A stretch of 64,000 nucleotides of DNA from Nostoc sp. MG11 (GCF_014904695.1 NZ_JACXXN010000005.1:310001-374000); one strand, 5' to 3'. Positions 8,249 through 18,262 are shown, numbered from the stretch's first letter. Program-made: numbers and translations. Notes: generated by a model from the letters alone, not told the origin.

Positions 8249-9337
8249 CTAGGTAGCACTGTTAGTTAAACCAACTAAACTGCGGAAATGCCCATTTTGA
8301 GCAAATTTCTCTGCTAATATTTGTTGATAAACCGCTTCATAGCCATCAGTCATGTGCTGAATACTAAAGCGGTTTTCAACATACTGCCGACAAGCATAGC
8401 GGTCTAATTCTGCGACCTGATTAATAGAACTGACGCACTCTTGAATGTTATTGCAAAGAAAGCCCGTCTTGCCGTGAGAAATTACCTCTTCAGTAGAACC
8501 CAGTTTCATCGCAATTACTGGAGTACCCGAAGCCATTGACTCAACCATTACCAACCCAAACGGTTCTCGCCAAGTAATGGGGAATAAAGTTGCTGCTGCA
8601 CCTCCCATGAGGGCATTTTTTTGCTCATGGTTAGCTTCACCCAAATACTCAATTTGCTCACCGTCAATCAGCGGTTTGATTTCCTTCTCAAAGTATTCCA
8701 CATCAACAGCATCAACTTTACCAGCCATTTTCAAATGCCAACCAGCTTTTTTGGCAATTTCTATAGCTAAGTGCGTTCCCTTCTCTGGAGATATCCGACC
8801 TAAAAACGCTAGGTAGGGAGGATCTTCTGATTGAGCGTAAAACTTATAACTGCTGACATCAATCCCGTTGTAGACTGTCGTTAAATAGTTCAGCCCTAAT
8901 TTTGGCTCCCGCTGTGCATTAGAAATACTAACGAAGGGTTGGTTTTTCCCATAACTAAATATTTTTTCGTTATCAGGGGTAAAAATACCATGCAATGTAT
9001 GAACTGTAGGAGTTGTAACAAGCTTCGCACAAGCTAGTGGGCCATGCCCCGTATGAGAGTGAATAATATCAAATTCTTCTGCCCGTTCATACACTGAAGC
9101 TAATTGCAGCATCTCATAGATACTGTAATCTTTGATAGTGGAATCTAGTCTTAAAGCACGGGGATGAACTGACAATATTTTCGCCAGACTGATAGAATCT
9201 CCTGATGCAAATAGGGTGACTTCGTGTCCTCGTCTGACTAATTCATCAGTTAGTAACCCCACCACTAACTCTATGCCACCATAGGCGGGAGGTGGTACTC
9301 TTTCCCACAATGGGGCAATTTGAGCAATTCTCATCAC
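8249..9337 (-). CDS. GT4-family glycosyltransferase
   Basis: This 362-residue retaining glycosyltransferase has two Rossmann-like halves. The N-terminus MRIAQIAPLWERVPPPAYGG binds the acceptor side, and the C-terminal half has FLGRISPEKGTHLAI and the nucleotide-sugar motif EPFGLVMVESMASGTPVIA, whose two glutamates are family-typical. The UDP- or GDP-sugar donor and the acceptor cannot be read from the sequence. It is a single gene without polysaccharide operon partners. The first ATG gives MMRIAQ; the second methionine may be the true start. Confidence 0.88.
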   Translation of the reverse strand: MMRIAQIAPLWERVPPPAYGGIELVVGLLTDELVRRGHEVTLFASGDSISLAKILSVHPRALRLDSTIKDYSIYEMLQLASVYERAEEFDIIHSHTGHGPLACAKLVTTPTVHTLHGIFTPDNEKIFSYGKNQPFVSISNAQREPKLGLNYLTTVYNGIDVSSYKFYAQSEDPPYLAFLGRISPEKGTHLAIEIAKKAGWHLKMAGKVDAVDVEYFEKEIKPLIDGEQIEYLGEANHEQKNALMGGAAATLFPITWREPFGLVMVESMASGTPVIAMKLGSTEEVISHGKTGFLCNNIQECVSSINQVAELDRYACRQYVENRFSIQHMTDGYEAVYQQILAEKFAQNGHFRSLVGLTNSAT

Positions 9338-9905
9338 AAATCTCCTAAAGAATAAGAATTGAATTAGAAGTGTTTCTTTCTTGTTTAATTGGTGCTTAGA
9401 ATCGATTAACTATGGACTAAATACTTAAATTAAAACACCAATTTTATAAGAATCTTCTCCATATCTTATACCTTTACTTTTAGATATTTCGTCTATCTAA
9501 GTAGGGAAATTACCCTCCCTGAAGAGGTAAAATATATTTTTACTTTATTAAAATTTGCCACTTTGATGGTATTTTTTTCGCAGATATTTTATTTAAAAAT
9601 AATTTCATCCAATAGCTGAAATATATGCTGGTAGGCATTATTTATCAAAATAGCTGCGCTAACAGACATCAATTATCCAATTTTCAAATGTCAATTAAAT
9701 GTCAAAAGATATAGACGCATTCAGGGCGGTTTTCCGTACATTTAAGGTAAATATCTAGATATCAAAAGCTTGTCTAATTGTAGGCTTTTATGAATGATAA
9801 ACAGCGAATTCTCCGGGAAAAAGCTGAAATTATCTTGATATTTTATCTTTTGCGTTCTCTCTAAGTTTTTAACGGCAAATATCAAACCTTTATGAGGAGA
9901 TTCAA
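9338..9905. other. AT-rich intergenic region
   Basis: About 570 bases of AT-rich sequence hold the promoter side of the glycosyltransferase gene (minus) and the leader of a tiny ORF (plus). No repeat, RNA or protein trace is recognised. Confidence 0.5.
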
Positions 9906-10007
9906 ATGCCATCAAAAAACTATCAGAGTCAACTTCTTTCTACCTCTCGCCACAGGTTGTATTCCCCAGTAGTTAACTACGAGGATAAGAAAAAGTCAGG
10001 GTATTGA
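9906..10007 (+). CDS. Possible 33-aa small protein
   Basis: ATG at 9906 is preceded by GAGGAGA (9894-9900) at ideal spacing, one of the better ribosome-binding sites in the window. The frame encodes MPSKNYQSQLLSTSRHRLYS and 13 more residues ending KKKSGY, then TGA. It may be a small basic protein, a leader, or the 5' stub of a lost gene. It ends 52 bases before the PotC-type gene. No family is recognised. Confidence 0.35.
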   Translation: MPSKNYQSQLLSTSRHRLYSPVVNYEDKKKSGY

Positions 10008-10059
10008 CTTATAAGATTAAGTATGATATTTTTAAATGCCGTAATCAACACATATAAAC

Positions 10060-10857
10060 ATGAATATATCTTCATCACTAAAAAAACCGCGTGTTGCATG
10101 GCAGGCGGTTTTCTCTCTGCTGATGTTTGTGTTCATGTATTTGCCTATATTAGTACTGGCCTTTTATAGCTTCAACCAGTCACCGTACAGTGCAAATTGG
10201 CAAGGATTCACCCTAGAGTGGTATGGCAAGTTGTTCAGTGATGATCGCCTTTTATCAGCTTTGAAAAACAGTTTGATAGTTGCTGGTTGTGCAGTAGGAA
10301 TTTCAGCCGTACTGGGAACTTCAATGGCTGTAGGGTTGGCACGCTACCAATTTCCTTTTAAAAAATTGTATCACGGTACTGCTTATCTCCCGTTGATTAT
10401 TCCCGATATTGCGATCGCTGTGGCGACTCTCGTTGTTTTAGCCGCGTTTGCGATTCCTTTGAGTATATGGACAATAGTGGCGGCTCATGTGGTGTTTTGT
10501 CTGGCTTATGTCGGACTTGTGGTTTCTTCACGACTTACCAATTTAGATCCCCACTTAGAAGAAGCAGCACTTGATTTAGGAGCTACACCAACGCAAGCCT
10601 TCATCAAAGTATTGCTACCGCAATTAATGCCCGGTATTATAGCTGGTTGTCTGTTAGCTTTTGTCCTTAGCTTAGATGATTTTTTGATCGCCAGTTTTAC
10701 TGCTGGTAGCGGTTCTAACACCTTACCAATGGAAATTTTTAGTCGGATCAGAACAGGAGTCAAGCCTGATATTAACGCTCTTAGCGTCATGCTGATTTTA
10801 GTATCTGCGATCGCTGCTTTTGTAGCTGAATTGATTCGCGCTTCTGGAGAAAGATAA
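10060..10857 (+). CDS. PotC-like ABC transporter permease (polyamine type)
   Basis: The 265-residue inner-membrane protein has about six hydrophobic segments and the binding-protein-dependent transport loop EEAALDLGATPTQAFIKVLLPQL (coupling EAA motif, about 168-190). The start MYLPILVLAFYSFN and SLDDFLIASF are typical of PotC/YdcV permeases for spermidine/putrescine or similar solutes. The usual potA, potB and potD partners are not beside it; a broken insertion sequence begins 19 bases after its stop. It may work with a transporter encoded elsewhere. Substrate is inferred from family only. Confidence 0.85.
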   Translation: MNISSSLKKPRVAWQAVFSLLMFVFMYLPILVLAFYSFNQSPYSANWQGFTLEWYGKLFSDDRLLSALKNSLIVAGCAVGISAVLGTSMAVGLARYQFPFKKLYHGTAYLPLIIPDIAIAVATLVVLAAFAIPLSIWTIVAAHVVFCLAYVGLVVSSRLTNLDPHLEEAALDLGATPTQAFIKVLLPQLMPGIIAGCLLAFVLSLDDFLIASFTAGSGSNTLPMEIFSRIRTGVKPDINALSVMLILVSAIAAFVAELIRASGER

Positions 10858-10875
10858 TTCATAATTCATAATTAA

Positions 10876-11660
10876 CGCCTAATGTGAATTAGAAAAAAAG
10901 GCGGGAGAAGTAAGAAGATGAAAGTTACCAGCTTTTCAACTCAGACTTCCCCTATGAGCAGCATAAACTTTGGAACGCTATTAACAACAATCTTTGTAGT
11001 GGTAGATGATTGGTATGACAAGCAAGTCAAAAAGACAACACTCTCCAAACCAGGGGTGAAAGCAAGCATGAGCGTGGGACTTAAACGTGACAAGCGATAT
11101 AGTGATTTTGCCTCAAATGCTACCCCTGGTTGGTGTGCTGCCAGACAAATGCGTTATTTTGGCTACAAACAAACTAGTTATGCTCTCAACGTGGAATGGA
11201 ATTCTCATTGCTTATGACATAGTGCCTGCTAATACGGATGAAACAATTGCTGCTGAGTCTGTTTTAGAAACAGTTCAATCTCGCAATATTTACGCAGACA
11301 AAGGCTTTATTTCTGCCGATTGGCAGGCCACTATTACTCGTCGCACTGGTAATCGCATCTGGACGCTAACCCGTAATAACCAGCATCTTCAACATTCTAA
11401 TGATTTGAAGCCTTTTATCAGTCGTGTTCGTCAGCGCGTCGAAGGTGTTTTTCACGAAATTCAAAACACCGGACGTAATCTCGATAGCGCAGCGGTAGCC
11501 GGTACTCCGGCGTCACGCTTACTCAATAAAACTGTTGATGGCTTTTGTGTCCATATTGCTGCCAAAGTTGCATCTCACACATTACGTTTATTGCTTCGTC
11601 GCCGTTTTGGTATTGATGTTCTAACTTTCCAATCTCAACCTATTTAATTCACATTAGGCG
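10876..11660 (+). mobile_element. Defective IS982-like insertion sequence
   Basis: The element is bounded by perfect 16-bp inverted repeats (CGCCTAATGTGAATTA at 10876-10891 and its complement at 11645-11660). It encloses a broken transposase. At 785 bp it is shorter than the roughly 1 kb of intact IS982-type elements. Both flanks contain AATTCATAATTCATAATT-like sequence, so a clean target duplication cannot be defined. Family assignment rests on the transposase fragments. Confidence 0.75.
10918..11647 (+). pseudogene. IS982-like transposase, deleted and frameshifted
   Basis: The first part (SSINFGTLLTTIFVVVDDWY) and last part (QRVEGVFHEIQNTGRN, HTLRLLLRRRFGIDVLTFQ) match a cyanobacterial IS982-type transposase. 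Three lesions are visible: an internal deletion after KPGVKAS, removing roughly 100 codons by comparison with the expected family length; a CAAA duplication near 11165 that shifts frame (GYK-LVML becomes GYKQTSY); and an in-frame insertion of about 33 bases near 11482-11515 between GRNL and RLLNKT. The product cannot be active. Confidence 0.8.
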
Positions 11661-12161
11661 TAATTCATAATTCATAATTCGCTCTGGGGCTACGCCCCGC
11701 TACGCTAATGTAATTCGTAGCTGTTCGCGTAGCAAAGTAAGTCTTTAGTGATGATCATAATCTTGGTTTATAGCCTCCGTTGAGTAGCTACTGTGTATGG
11801 TAGCCTTGGCAAGGGGAGCTTGCTTGATAGCGCCAGTATGGTTTAATACTAATCGCCACGGAGAGTTGGTATAAGTACAGAGTTAAATAATGTTAAGCAA
11901 CAGTCTATTATATAGACTAACTAAGTTTGTTAGATGATTTATTTAGTAGGTATAAATAAATTAAAGTCAGTATTTGGCGTTTAAGTGCTAAATTGCTAAC
12001 TACATGCCAAAAAGTATCTTTTGTTTAATTATGCCCACTTACTTTAAAACGAAGCACCAGCTTACAAACAGTTAAATAACAGTTGGATAACTGATTCAAA
12101 ATATGGAAAGATTAGAAAGCAGATAAAAAAGTTAATAAATAACAGAGTAACAATTAGCAAC
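11661..12161. other. Intergenic repeats and AT-rich leader
   Basis: The first 100 bases hold AATTCATAATTC direct repeats and a GC-rich fold-back (GGGGCTACGCCCC) of a kind scattered through Nostoc-type genomes. The remainder is AT-rich and leads into the HTH-ATPase gene. No RNA or coding trace was recognised. Confidence 0.5.
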
Positions 12162-13604
12162 ATGAAACCACCTAAAAGCACGCGAAGGCGGGGATTTGTG
12201 CTGACTCCTGTTGGGCTGAAGCGCTTACAAGCGGCGATTTTGGCTATGGAGATAGCAGAGAATAACGGCGAGCATTTTACTCTAGAGCAGCTGGGCGATC
12301 GCATGAATGTTTCTACCAAAACACTCAGTCGATTGTGGTCATTGAATAGAAGCGTGGATCAAAAAACTCTGAGACTGTGCTACGAGACTTTCAACCTGGA
12401 ATTGCGTAGAGAAGACTATGCAATCATGAATGAATCGAACAAGACTCAAACATCTAAAGCTTTCTCACCGAGTTTAGACATCAGAAACAGCGAATCGGTT
12501 CAGTATTTACCCGTAAATTCATTTGCTAACGAACACCATGACCAACATGAACACCTTTGGTCATACCCGGATGGCCCTGTATCTTTAGATTCTCCTTTTT
12601 ATGTTGAACGTCCGGCGATTGAGGAACCAGTCTATCGAGAAGTGATTCAACCAGGCTGTGTGATTCGGATTCGAGCTCCAAGGGGAATGGGTAAAAGTTC
12701 TCTTGTGTTGCGGCTGTTAGCCTTTGCAGAAACGCAAGGATATCGCACAGTTAACCTGAATTGTAGTCAGATTGATTCAAACTGTCTGACTGACTTAAAT
12801 AAGCTATTGCGTTGTCTGTGCTGGCGAGTTGCGAGGGAACTAGGCATTGATCCCAACTTAAATGATCGATGGGATGAAGAAATTGGCTGTAAGTTGGGTT
12901 GCAGCCTTTACTTCCAGAGCTATTTGCTCAAGCATATTCAAAGCCCAGTAGTTCTAGTTTTAAACGAAGTTGACCGCTTTTTTGAACACCCTCACATTGC
13001 TCACGAATTCTTTGCTTTGTTGCGCTCGTGGTATGAAGAAGCACGGCATGATCTCAACTGGCAAAAGCTGAGATTAGTGGTGGTTTACTCCACAGAAGTA
13101 TATGTATCGTTGGATATTAACCGCTCCCCATTTAATGTAGGACTACCAATCCGCCTCCCAGAATTCACTCAGCAACAGGTAGAAGATTTAGCAAAGCGGC
13201 ACGGCTTAGACTGGGCTTCTGGGAGCGAGGCGACTCAACTAATGTCACTCGTGGGGGGACATCCAGCATTGATTCAGATTGCTCTGTATCATCTGTGTTG
13301 TCAAGGCATGACCTTAGAACACATGATAAATGAGGCGATCGCTAACGGCGGTATCTTCCGCTATCATTTATGGCGACACTGGGTACTCCTACAAGCAAAA
13401 CCTAATCTGGCAGAGATATATGCTGGACTTGTGGGAGCAAAACAAAGCATTTATCTTGATCCCATTGATGCTTATAAACTCGACGGCATAGGATTAATCA
13501 GCTTTGAGGGCGATCGCATTAAACCGCGTTGCGAACTCTATCGCGCTTACTTTGAAAAACAACTGTCTACAGTTTTTAATAGTAGGGATTGTCAAGCTGT
13601 CTAA
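12162..13604 (+). CDS. HTH-STAND-like ATPase (AAA-like domain)
   Basis: Residues about 8-90 form a helix-turn-helix-like unit (RGFVLTPVGLKRLQAAILAM, LEQLGDRMNVSTKTLSRLW) common at the front of cyanobacterial STAND proteins. A linker leads to an AAA-like ATPase domain (PF14516 type) with Walker A RGMGKSSL near 174-181 and a Walker B-like VVLVLNEVDRFF near 262-273. No C-terminal sensor repeats or separate effector domain are visible. The related STAND-WD40 gene lies 430 bases downstream on the same strand. The likely role is an NTP-driven signalling switch, perhaps DNA-binding; the trigger is unknown. Confidence 0.75.
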   Translation: MKPPKSTRRRGFVLTPVGLKRLQAAILAMEIAENNGEHFTLEQLGDRMNVSTKTLSRLWSLNRSVDQKTLRLCYETFNLELRREDYAIMNESNKTQTSKAFSPSLDIRNSESVQYLPVNSFANEHHDQHEHLWSYPDGPVSLDSPFYVERPAIEEPVYREVIQPGCVIRIRAPRGMGKSSLVLRLLAFAETQGYRTVNLNCSQIDSNCLTDLNKLLRCLCWRVARELGIDPNLNDRWDEEIGCKLGCSLYFQSYLLKHIQSPVVLVLNEVDRFFEHPHIAHEFFALLRSWYEEARHDLNWQKLRLVVVYSTEVYVSLDINRSPFNVGLPIRLPEFTQQQVEDLAKRHGLDWASGSEATQLMSLVGGHPALIQIALYHLCCQGMTLEHMINEAIANGGIFRYHLWRHWVLLQAKPNLAEIYAGLVGAKQSIYLDPIDAYKLDGIGLISFEGDRIKPRCELYRAYFEKQLSTVFNSRDCQAV

Positions 13605-13629
13605 CTGCCTAATTCATCAACTTATAAGT

Positions 13630-13767
13630 AGTGGCGTGTCAAGGCTAAAGTAGTGCATTAGCTTTCCTCTTATGGGATGGATGGGCGTATCGCCCGTCCG
13701 GTGCAGGCTAGAAGCCCAGACAGACTACAAGAAAATTTATTGCAACATTTTAGCTGTGCCACGCCAG
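13630..13767. repeat. MITE-like element with imperfect terminal inverted repeats
   Basis: The left end AGTGGCGTGTCAAGGCTAAA pairs imperfectly with the right end (13749-13767, TTTAGCTGTGCCACGCCAG). The interior holds GGGCGTATCGCCCGTCC, itself a fold-back. The roughly 138-bp element has no coding capacity, and I recall near-identical units scattered in Nostoc-type genomes. Confidence 0.5.
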
Positions 13768-13792
13768 TAGATAGGTATAACTAAATATCAAA

Positions 13793-13832
13793 AATCCTTG
13801 TTTTGAGTGATGAATCGCTTAAAACAAGGATT
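13793..13832. repeat. 12-bp-stem hairpin
   Basis: AATCCTTGTTTT (13793-13804) pairs perfectly with AAAACAAGGATT (13821-13832). A related GCTTGTTTTGAGCGATGAAT motif recurs near 29697. It may act as a terminator in either direction. The rest of 13605-14033 is a GC-rich repeat and AT-rich leader without coding signs. Confidence 0.5.
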
Positions 13833-14033
13833 ATCAGGACTCAAGTCCTCACCCTTCGGGTTCGTTAGTCGCTCATGGGGGAAACCCCCAAGACCGCGCT
13901 AACTCACTACAAACTTTAATTTATTTACGCCTAGCTACTTATTATCTTTGCCGTTAAAGAATCACCCTGAAAGATTGCAGGAAGCAATATTGAGTGAAAT
14001 TCAGATCAGGATTTTCCCAACCCAAAATCAAAA

Positions 14034-17000
14034 ATGAGATACCAAGTTGGCGGCAGTCTCCACAGTGATGATCCCACATACGTTGTCCGTCAGGCAGATG
14101 AAAAACTTTATACCAGCCTGAAAGTTGGCGATTTTTGTTATGTCTTAAACTCTCGCCAGATGGGCAAATCATCCTTACTACAGCGCACAAGTCATCGTCT
14201 TAAGCAAGAAGGCTATGAATGTGCTTACTTGGACGTGACCAGATTGGGGAGTGAAGATACCACACCTGAACAATGGTATAAAGGCATCATTATCAGCTTG
14301 TACCACAGCTTAAATCTGGCAAAACACATCAACTTTAAGCATTGGTGGGATATGCAAGCAGGCATTTCTCCAGTGCAACAACTACACCAATTTGTAGAAG
14401 AAATATTGTTGCCAAATGTTCAAAGCGATTCTCACTTAGGTAAAAGCGAACGCATTTTCATCTTTATTGACGAGATTGATAGCTTGCAGAGTTTGAGTTT
14501 TCCTGTCAATGACTTTTTTGCCTGGATTCGTCATTGCTACAATCAGCAGGCATACGACCCGAATTTTCAACGTTTGGGATTTGCCTTGTTTGGAGTAGCC
14601 AGTCCATCTGACCTAATTACCGACAAACGCCGGACGCCCTTTAACATTGGGACAGCAATTGAGTTATACGGCTTTCAATTACATGAAGCTACACCATTGC
14701 TAAAAGGGTTAGAGGGAGCAGTTAGCCAACCCAAAACCGTACTGCAAGAGATTATTTACTGGACAAGGGGACAACCGTTTCTTACCCAAAAACTCTGTCA
14801 GCTAATTGTTCAGACTGCCTTAGAAACATCAAATAGAACAATTTTCCTACCTCCAAAAACTGAAGCATCGTGGGTAGAACAATTTGTGCGATCGCATATT
14901 ATCCAACATTGGGAAGCCAAAGATGAACCAGAACACCTCCGCACCATCAGAGATCGCTTACTTTTCAATGAACAACGGGCAGGAAGATTACTAGGACTTT
15001 ACCAACGAGTATTGCAAGCTGAGGTAGCAGAGAATGGAGAACAGACAGACAATCCTGTACCAACCGATGACAGTCGAGAACAGACAGAACTGTTATTATC
15101 TGGTTTAGTCGAGAAACACAACGGCTATCTCAAAATTAAAAATCCAATCTATCGGAATATTTTCAATAGCGAATGGGTGATCAGGCAGTTAGACAATCTC
15201 CGCCCTTACTCGCAAACTTTCAATGCTTGGGTAGCATCAGGCTTTAAAGATGAATCGCGTCTGTTGCGAGGACAGGCTCTAAAAGATACTCAAAATTGGG
15301 CGCTTTTGAAAAGTCTGAGCGATTTGGACTATCAATTTTTAGCCGCAAGTCAAGAATGTGAACAGCTAGCAGTGCAAACGGCATTAGAAGCAGCACGGGC
15401 AAAAGAGGTAGAAGCACGACTAACCCAAGAGAAAAGAACGGCTTTATTACAAAGATTTTTGCTAGTTGCAGTGGGTATTGGGTTACTCGTTTCTAGCAGT
15501 TTAGGGGTAGGAAGTTTCATTTTGTATCGCCAAGCTAAGAAAAGCGAAAATCAAGCTAGGAACAGCGAAATTCGAGCGCTTGTATCTTCTTCTAAGGGGC
15601 TATTTGCCTCAAATCGCAATTTAGATGCGCTCATAGAAGCAATTAAAGCCAAACATAAACTGCAAAAACTAGATAAACCAAATAAAAATATTGAGCGTCA
15701 GGTAAACAATGTATTACGGCAAGCAGTTTATGGAGTAGATGAATATAACCGTTTTTCTGGTCATACGGCAGCAGTTCTAGCAGTAGATGTCAGTCCTGAT
15801 AGTTCGCTGATTGCCTCTGCAAGTATAGATAAAACAATCAAGCTTTGGCGGCGTGATGGTACAGAAGTTGCAACTCTCAAAGGTCATCAGGCAACAGTTA
15901 GAGCAGTAGATTTTAGCTCTGACAATCAAAGACTCGTCTCGGCTAGTGAAGATGGTACTGTTAAAATCTGGAAGCTAGATGGGACTTTGCTCAACACGTT
16001 TCAAGGTCATACAGCTTCGATTTGGGGAGTAGCGTTTAGTCCCGATGGTCAGTTTGTTGCCTCTGCTAGTTTCGATAGAACGGTGAAACTCTGGAAGCGA
16101 GATGGCACGTTGCTGAAAACGTTTCAAGGTTACAAAACAGGATTTTGGGGAGTAGCATTTAGTCCCGATGGTCAGTTCGTTGCTGCTGGTAGTTTAGATG
16201 GGGCAGTAAAACTCTGGAAACGAGACAATACGGGCTGGCAAAACGGCAAGCTTCTACAACCTCTCCAAGGTCATACCGGTTGGGTTGTAGGAGTAGCTTT
16301 CAGCCCTGACGGTCAGACCCTTGCTTCAGCGAGTGAAGACAAAACTATCAAACTTTGGCAGCGAGACAGCAATGGAAGCTACCGCCTGAATAAAACTCTT
16401 AAAGCTCACAGTGCCGGGATTTGGGGAGTCGCATGGAGTCCCGATGGTCAGACTATTGCTTCCGCCAGTCTCGACAAAACAATTAAACTTTGGAACATTG
16501 ATGGTACAGAATTAAGGACACTCAGAGGACACAGTGCGTCAGTTTGGGGAGTGACTTTTAGTCAGGATAACAACTTTATCGTTTCGGCGGGTGCAGAAAA
16601 CGTTGTGAGATTGTGGCAGAAAGAAAATCCATTCCAGAAGAGTATCATTGCCCATAAAGCTGGAATTTGGTCAATCGCTATCTCCTCCGATAGTTCAACC
16701 ATCGCCACCGCCAGCCACGAAAACGCCGCTAAACTTTGGCGTCGCCAAGGTAAATTGCTCAAAACTTTTACTGAATCTGGGAGCTCAATCTTCGAGGTTT
16801 CATTTAGTGGCGATGGTAAGTTAATTGCTCTGAGCGCTAATAATGATATTGTAAAACTCAAGAAGCCAGACGGTACTTTGGTCGATACTTACAAAGATCC
16901 TCTCGGTAGACTCTTAGCAGGAGTATTGAGTCCAGACGCTCAGACGATCGCAATGGCAAATGTTGATAAGATTGTTCAAATATGGCCGCGTGTTCAGTTT

Positions 17001-17687
17001 GCACCAAAGCTTCTCAAAGGACATCAGGCGGAAGTTTGGCATGTCGCATTTAGTCCAGATAGTCGGCTTGTGGCCTCAGCTAGTGGCGACAATACTGTTA
17101 AGCTGTGGACGCTTGATGGCAAGTTGCTCACAACTCTTGTAGGACACTCGGCGGCAGTATGGAGAGCTGTCTTTAGCCAAGACAGTAAGATGATCGCTTC
17201 TGGAAGTGGCGACAATACCGTTAAGCTGTGGACGCTTGATGGTGAGCCAGATGGTGAGCCAGCGCTGAGAGAGGGTATCTCTACCCAGGCGACTGACGCT
17301 CGCGAAGCGTATCCGAAGGATTCACCCCGAAGGGGTAAGTTGTTGAAAACTCTCAAAGGTCACACAGCCGCAATTTGGGGAGTTGCATTTAGTCCCGACG
17401 GACAAATAGTTGCTTCTGGCAGCGTCGATACCACGATCAAGCTTTGGAAGCCTGATGGTACGGAACTAACAACCCTCAGAGGACATACCGCAGCGATTAG
17501 GGATATTGCCATCAGCCGCGACGGCACTTTGCTAGTCTCAGGGGGTGATGACAATATGCTTATTCTGTGGAACTTGCAGCGAATTCTCCATCTAGATGCA
17601 CTGGCTTATGGTTGCGCTCTGGTGCAAGATTATTTGAAAACTAACATAGCAGTGGAGGAAAGCGATCGCTCTATTTGCAACTTATGA
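14034..17687 (+). CDS. STAND-type ATPase with transmembrane segment and 14 WD40 repeats
   Basis: The 1217-residue protein starts with an AAA-like (PF14516 type) domain: Walker A RQMGKSSL (41-48) and Walker B IFIFIDEIDSLQ near 140. A helical region with an AKEVEARLTQEKR-type coiled coil precedes a single membrane segment (about 471-500, FLLVAVGIGLLVSSSLG). From about 575 to 1190 there are 14 WD40 repeats (GH...FSPDG...SASxDxTIKLW), enough for two seven-bladed propellers. Repeats 9 and 10 are degenerate. Between repeats 12 and 13 is an extra stretch of roughly 30 residues encoded by about 17240-17335 that looks like an inserted DNA repeat. The likely role is a membrane-anchored signal sensor or scaffold. 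Confidence 0.85.
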   Translation: MRYQVGGSLHSDDPTYVVRQADEKLYTSLKVGDFCYVLNSRQMGKSSLLQRTSHRLKQEGYECAYLDVTRLGSEDTTPEQWYKGIIISLYHSLNLAKHINFKHWWDMQAGISPVQQLHQFVEEILLPNVQSDSHLGKSERIFIFIDEIDSLQSLSFPVNDFFAWIRHCYNQQAYDPNFQRLGFALFGVASPSDLITDKRRTPFNIGTAIELYGFQLHEATPLLKGLEGAVSQPKTVLQEIIYWTRGQPFLTQKLCQLIVQTALETSNRTIFLPPKTEASWVEQFVRSHIIQHWEAKDEPEHLRTIRDRLLFNEQRAGRLLGLYQRVLQAEVAENGEQTDNPVPTDDSREQTELLLSGLVEKHNGYLKIKNPIYRNIFNSEWVIRQLDNLRPYSQTFNAWVASGFKDESRLLRGQALKDTQNWALLKSLSDLDYQFLAASQECEQLAVQTALEAARAKEVEARLTQEKRTALLQRFLLVAVGIGLLVSSSLGVGSFILYRQAKKSENQARNSEIRALVSSSKGLFASNRNLDALIEAIKAKHKLQKLDKPNKNIERQVNNVLRQAVYGVDEYNRFSGHTAAVLAVDVSPDSSLIASASIDKTIKLWRRDGTEVATLKGHQATVRAVDFSSDNQRLVSASEDGTVKIWKLDGTLLNTFQGHTASIWGVAFSPDGQFVASASFDRTVKLWKRDGTLLKTFQGYKTGFWGVAFSPDGQFVAAGSLDGAVKLWKRDNTGWQNGKLLQPLQGHTGWVVGVAFSPDGQTLASASEDKTIKLWQRDSNGSYRLNKTLKAHSAGIWGVAWSPDGQTIASASLDKTIKLWNIDGTELRTLRGHSASVWGVTFSQDNNFIVSAGAENVVRLWQKENPFQKSIIAHKAGIWSIAISSDSSTIATASHENAAKLWRRQGKLLKTFTESGSSIFEVSFSGDGKLIALSANNDIVKLKKPDGTLVDTYKDPLGRLLAGVLSPDAQTIAMANVDKIVQIWPRVQFAPKLLKGHQAEVWHVAFSPDSRLVASASGDNTVKLWTLDGKLLTTLVGHSAAVWRAVFSQDSKMIASGSGDNTVKLWTLDGEPDGEPALREGISTQATDAREAYPKDSPRRGKLLKTLKGHTAAIWGVAFSPDGQIVASGSVDTTIKLWKPDGTELTTLRGHTAAIRDIAISRDGTLLVSGGDDNMLILWNLQRILHLDALAYGCALVQDYLKTNIAVEESDRSICNL

Positions 17688-17789
17688 TTAGGGAACACCA
17701 GCTATATTGAAAGCCTAACAAAATTAATCTTCCTAGTTTATGCAATCAACTAATACCAATTTAAAAAAAGAATGTGACAGATAGACCAT

Positions 17790-17818
17790 GTAGAGACGTT
17801 GCAATGCAACGTCTCTAC
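17790..17818. repeat. 29-base palindrome (GTAGAGACGTTGCA type)
   Basis: GTAGAGACGTTGCA and its complement surround one central A, with 14-bp arms. This is a familiar scattered palindrome of Nostoc-type genomes and could terminate the WD40 gene. The remaining sequence to 18262 is AT-rich with nothing else recognised. Confidence 0.65.
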
Positions 17819-18262
17819 CAAAGGATTTGTTGTAATCATTAATTGAATCGGTATAAGTGTATAAATATATGTTTGCTGAGTTATTTATATATCAAATGCG
17901 GATGAAATTTCTCTGATCATGTCGCCGCTTATGTACAATTTTCTAGTTATTAAAATATCTTCAAAATTAGTCAATAATTGGCTATTATCAATAAGTTTTT
18001 ACTCGAAGATAACGATTTGTCATATTGACATCATCAAAGATTTCGCGTAATATTATATATGTAAAAATAGTTTATTATTTATATCTACTAATACTTAGAA
18101 ATGCCCTAATACAGATAAACAAAGTTAATTCATATTGATATTCTTGGATAGAGAGAAGTTTTAAGCACATCGAATAATATCCGTGTTCGTTTCTCTACAT
18201 AACTATTTTCAATTAGATAAAATTGGGGCTAACTTTGGACAAGATGCTATTTCCCCCTCGTT

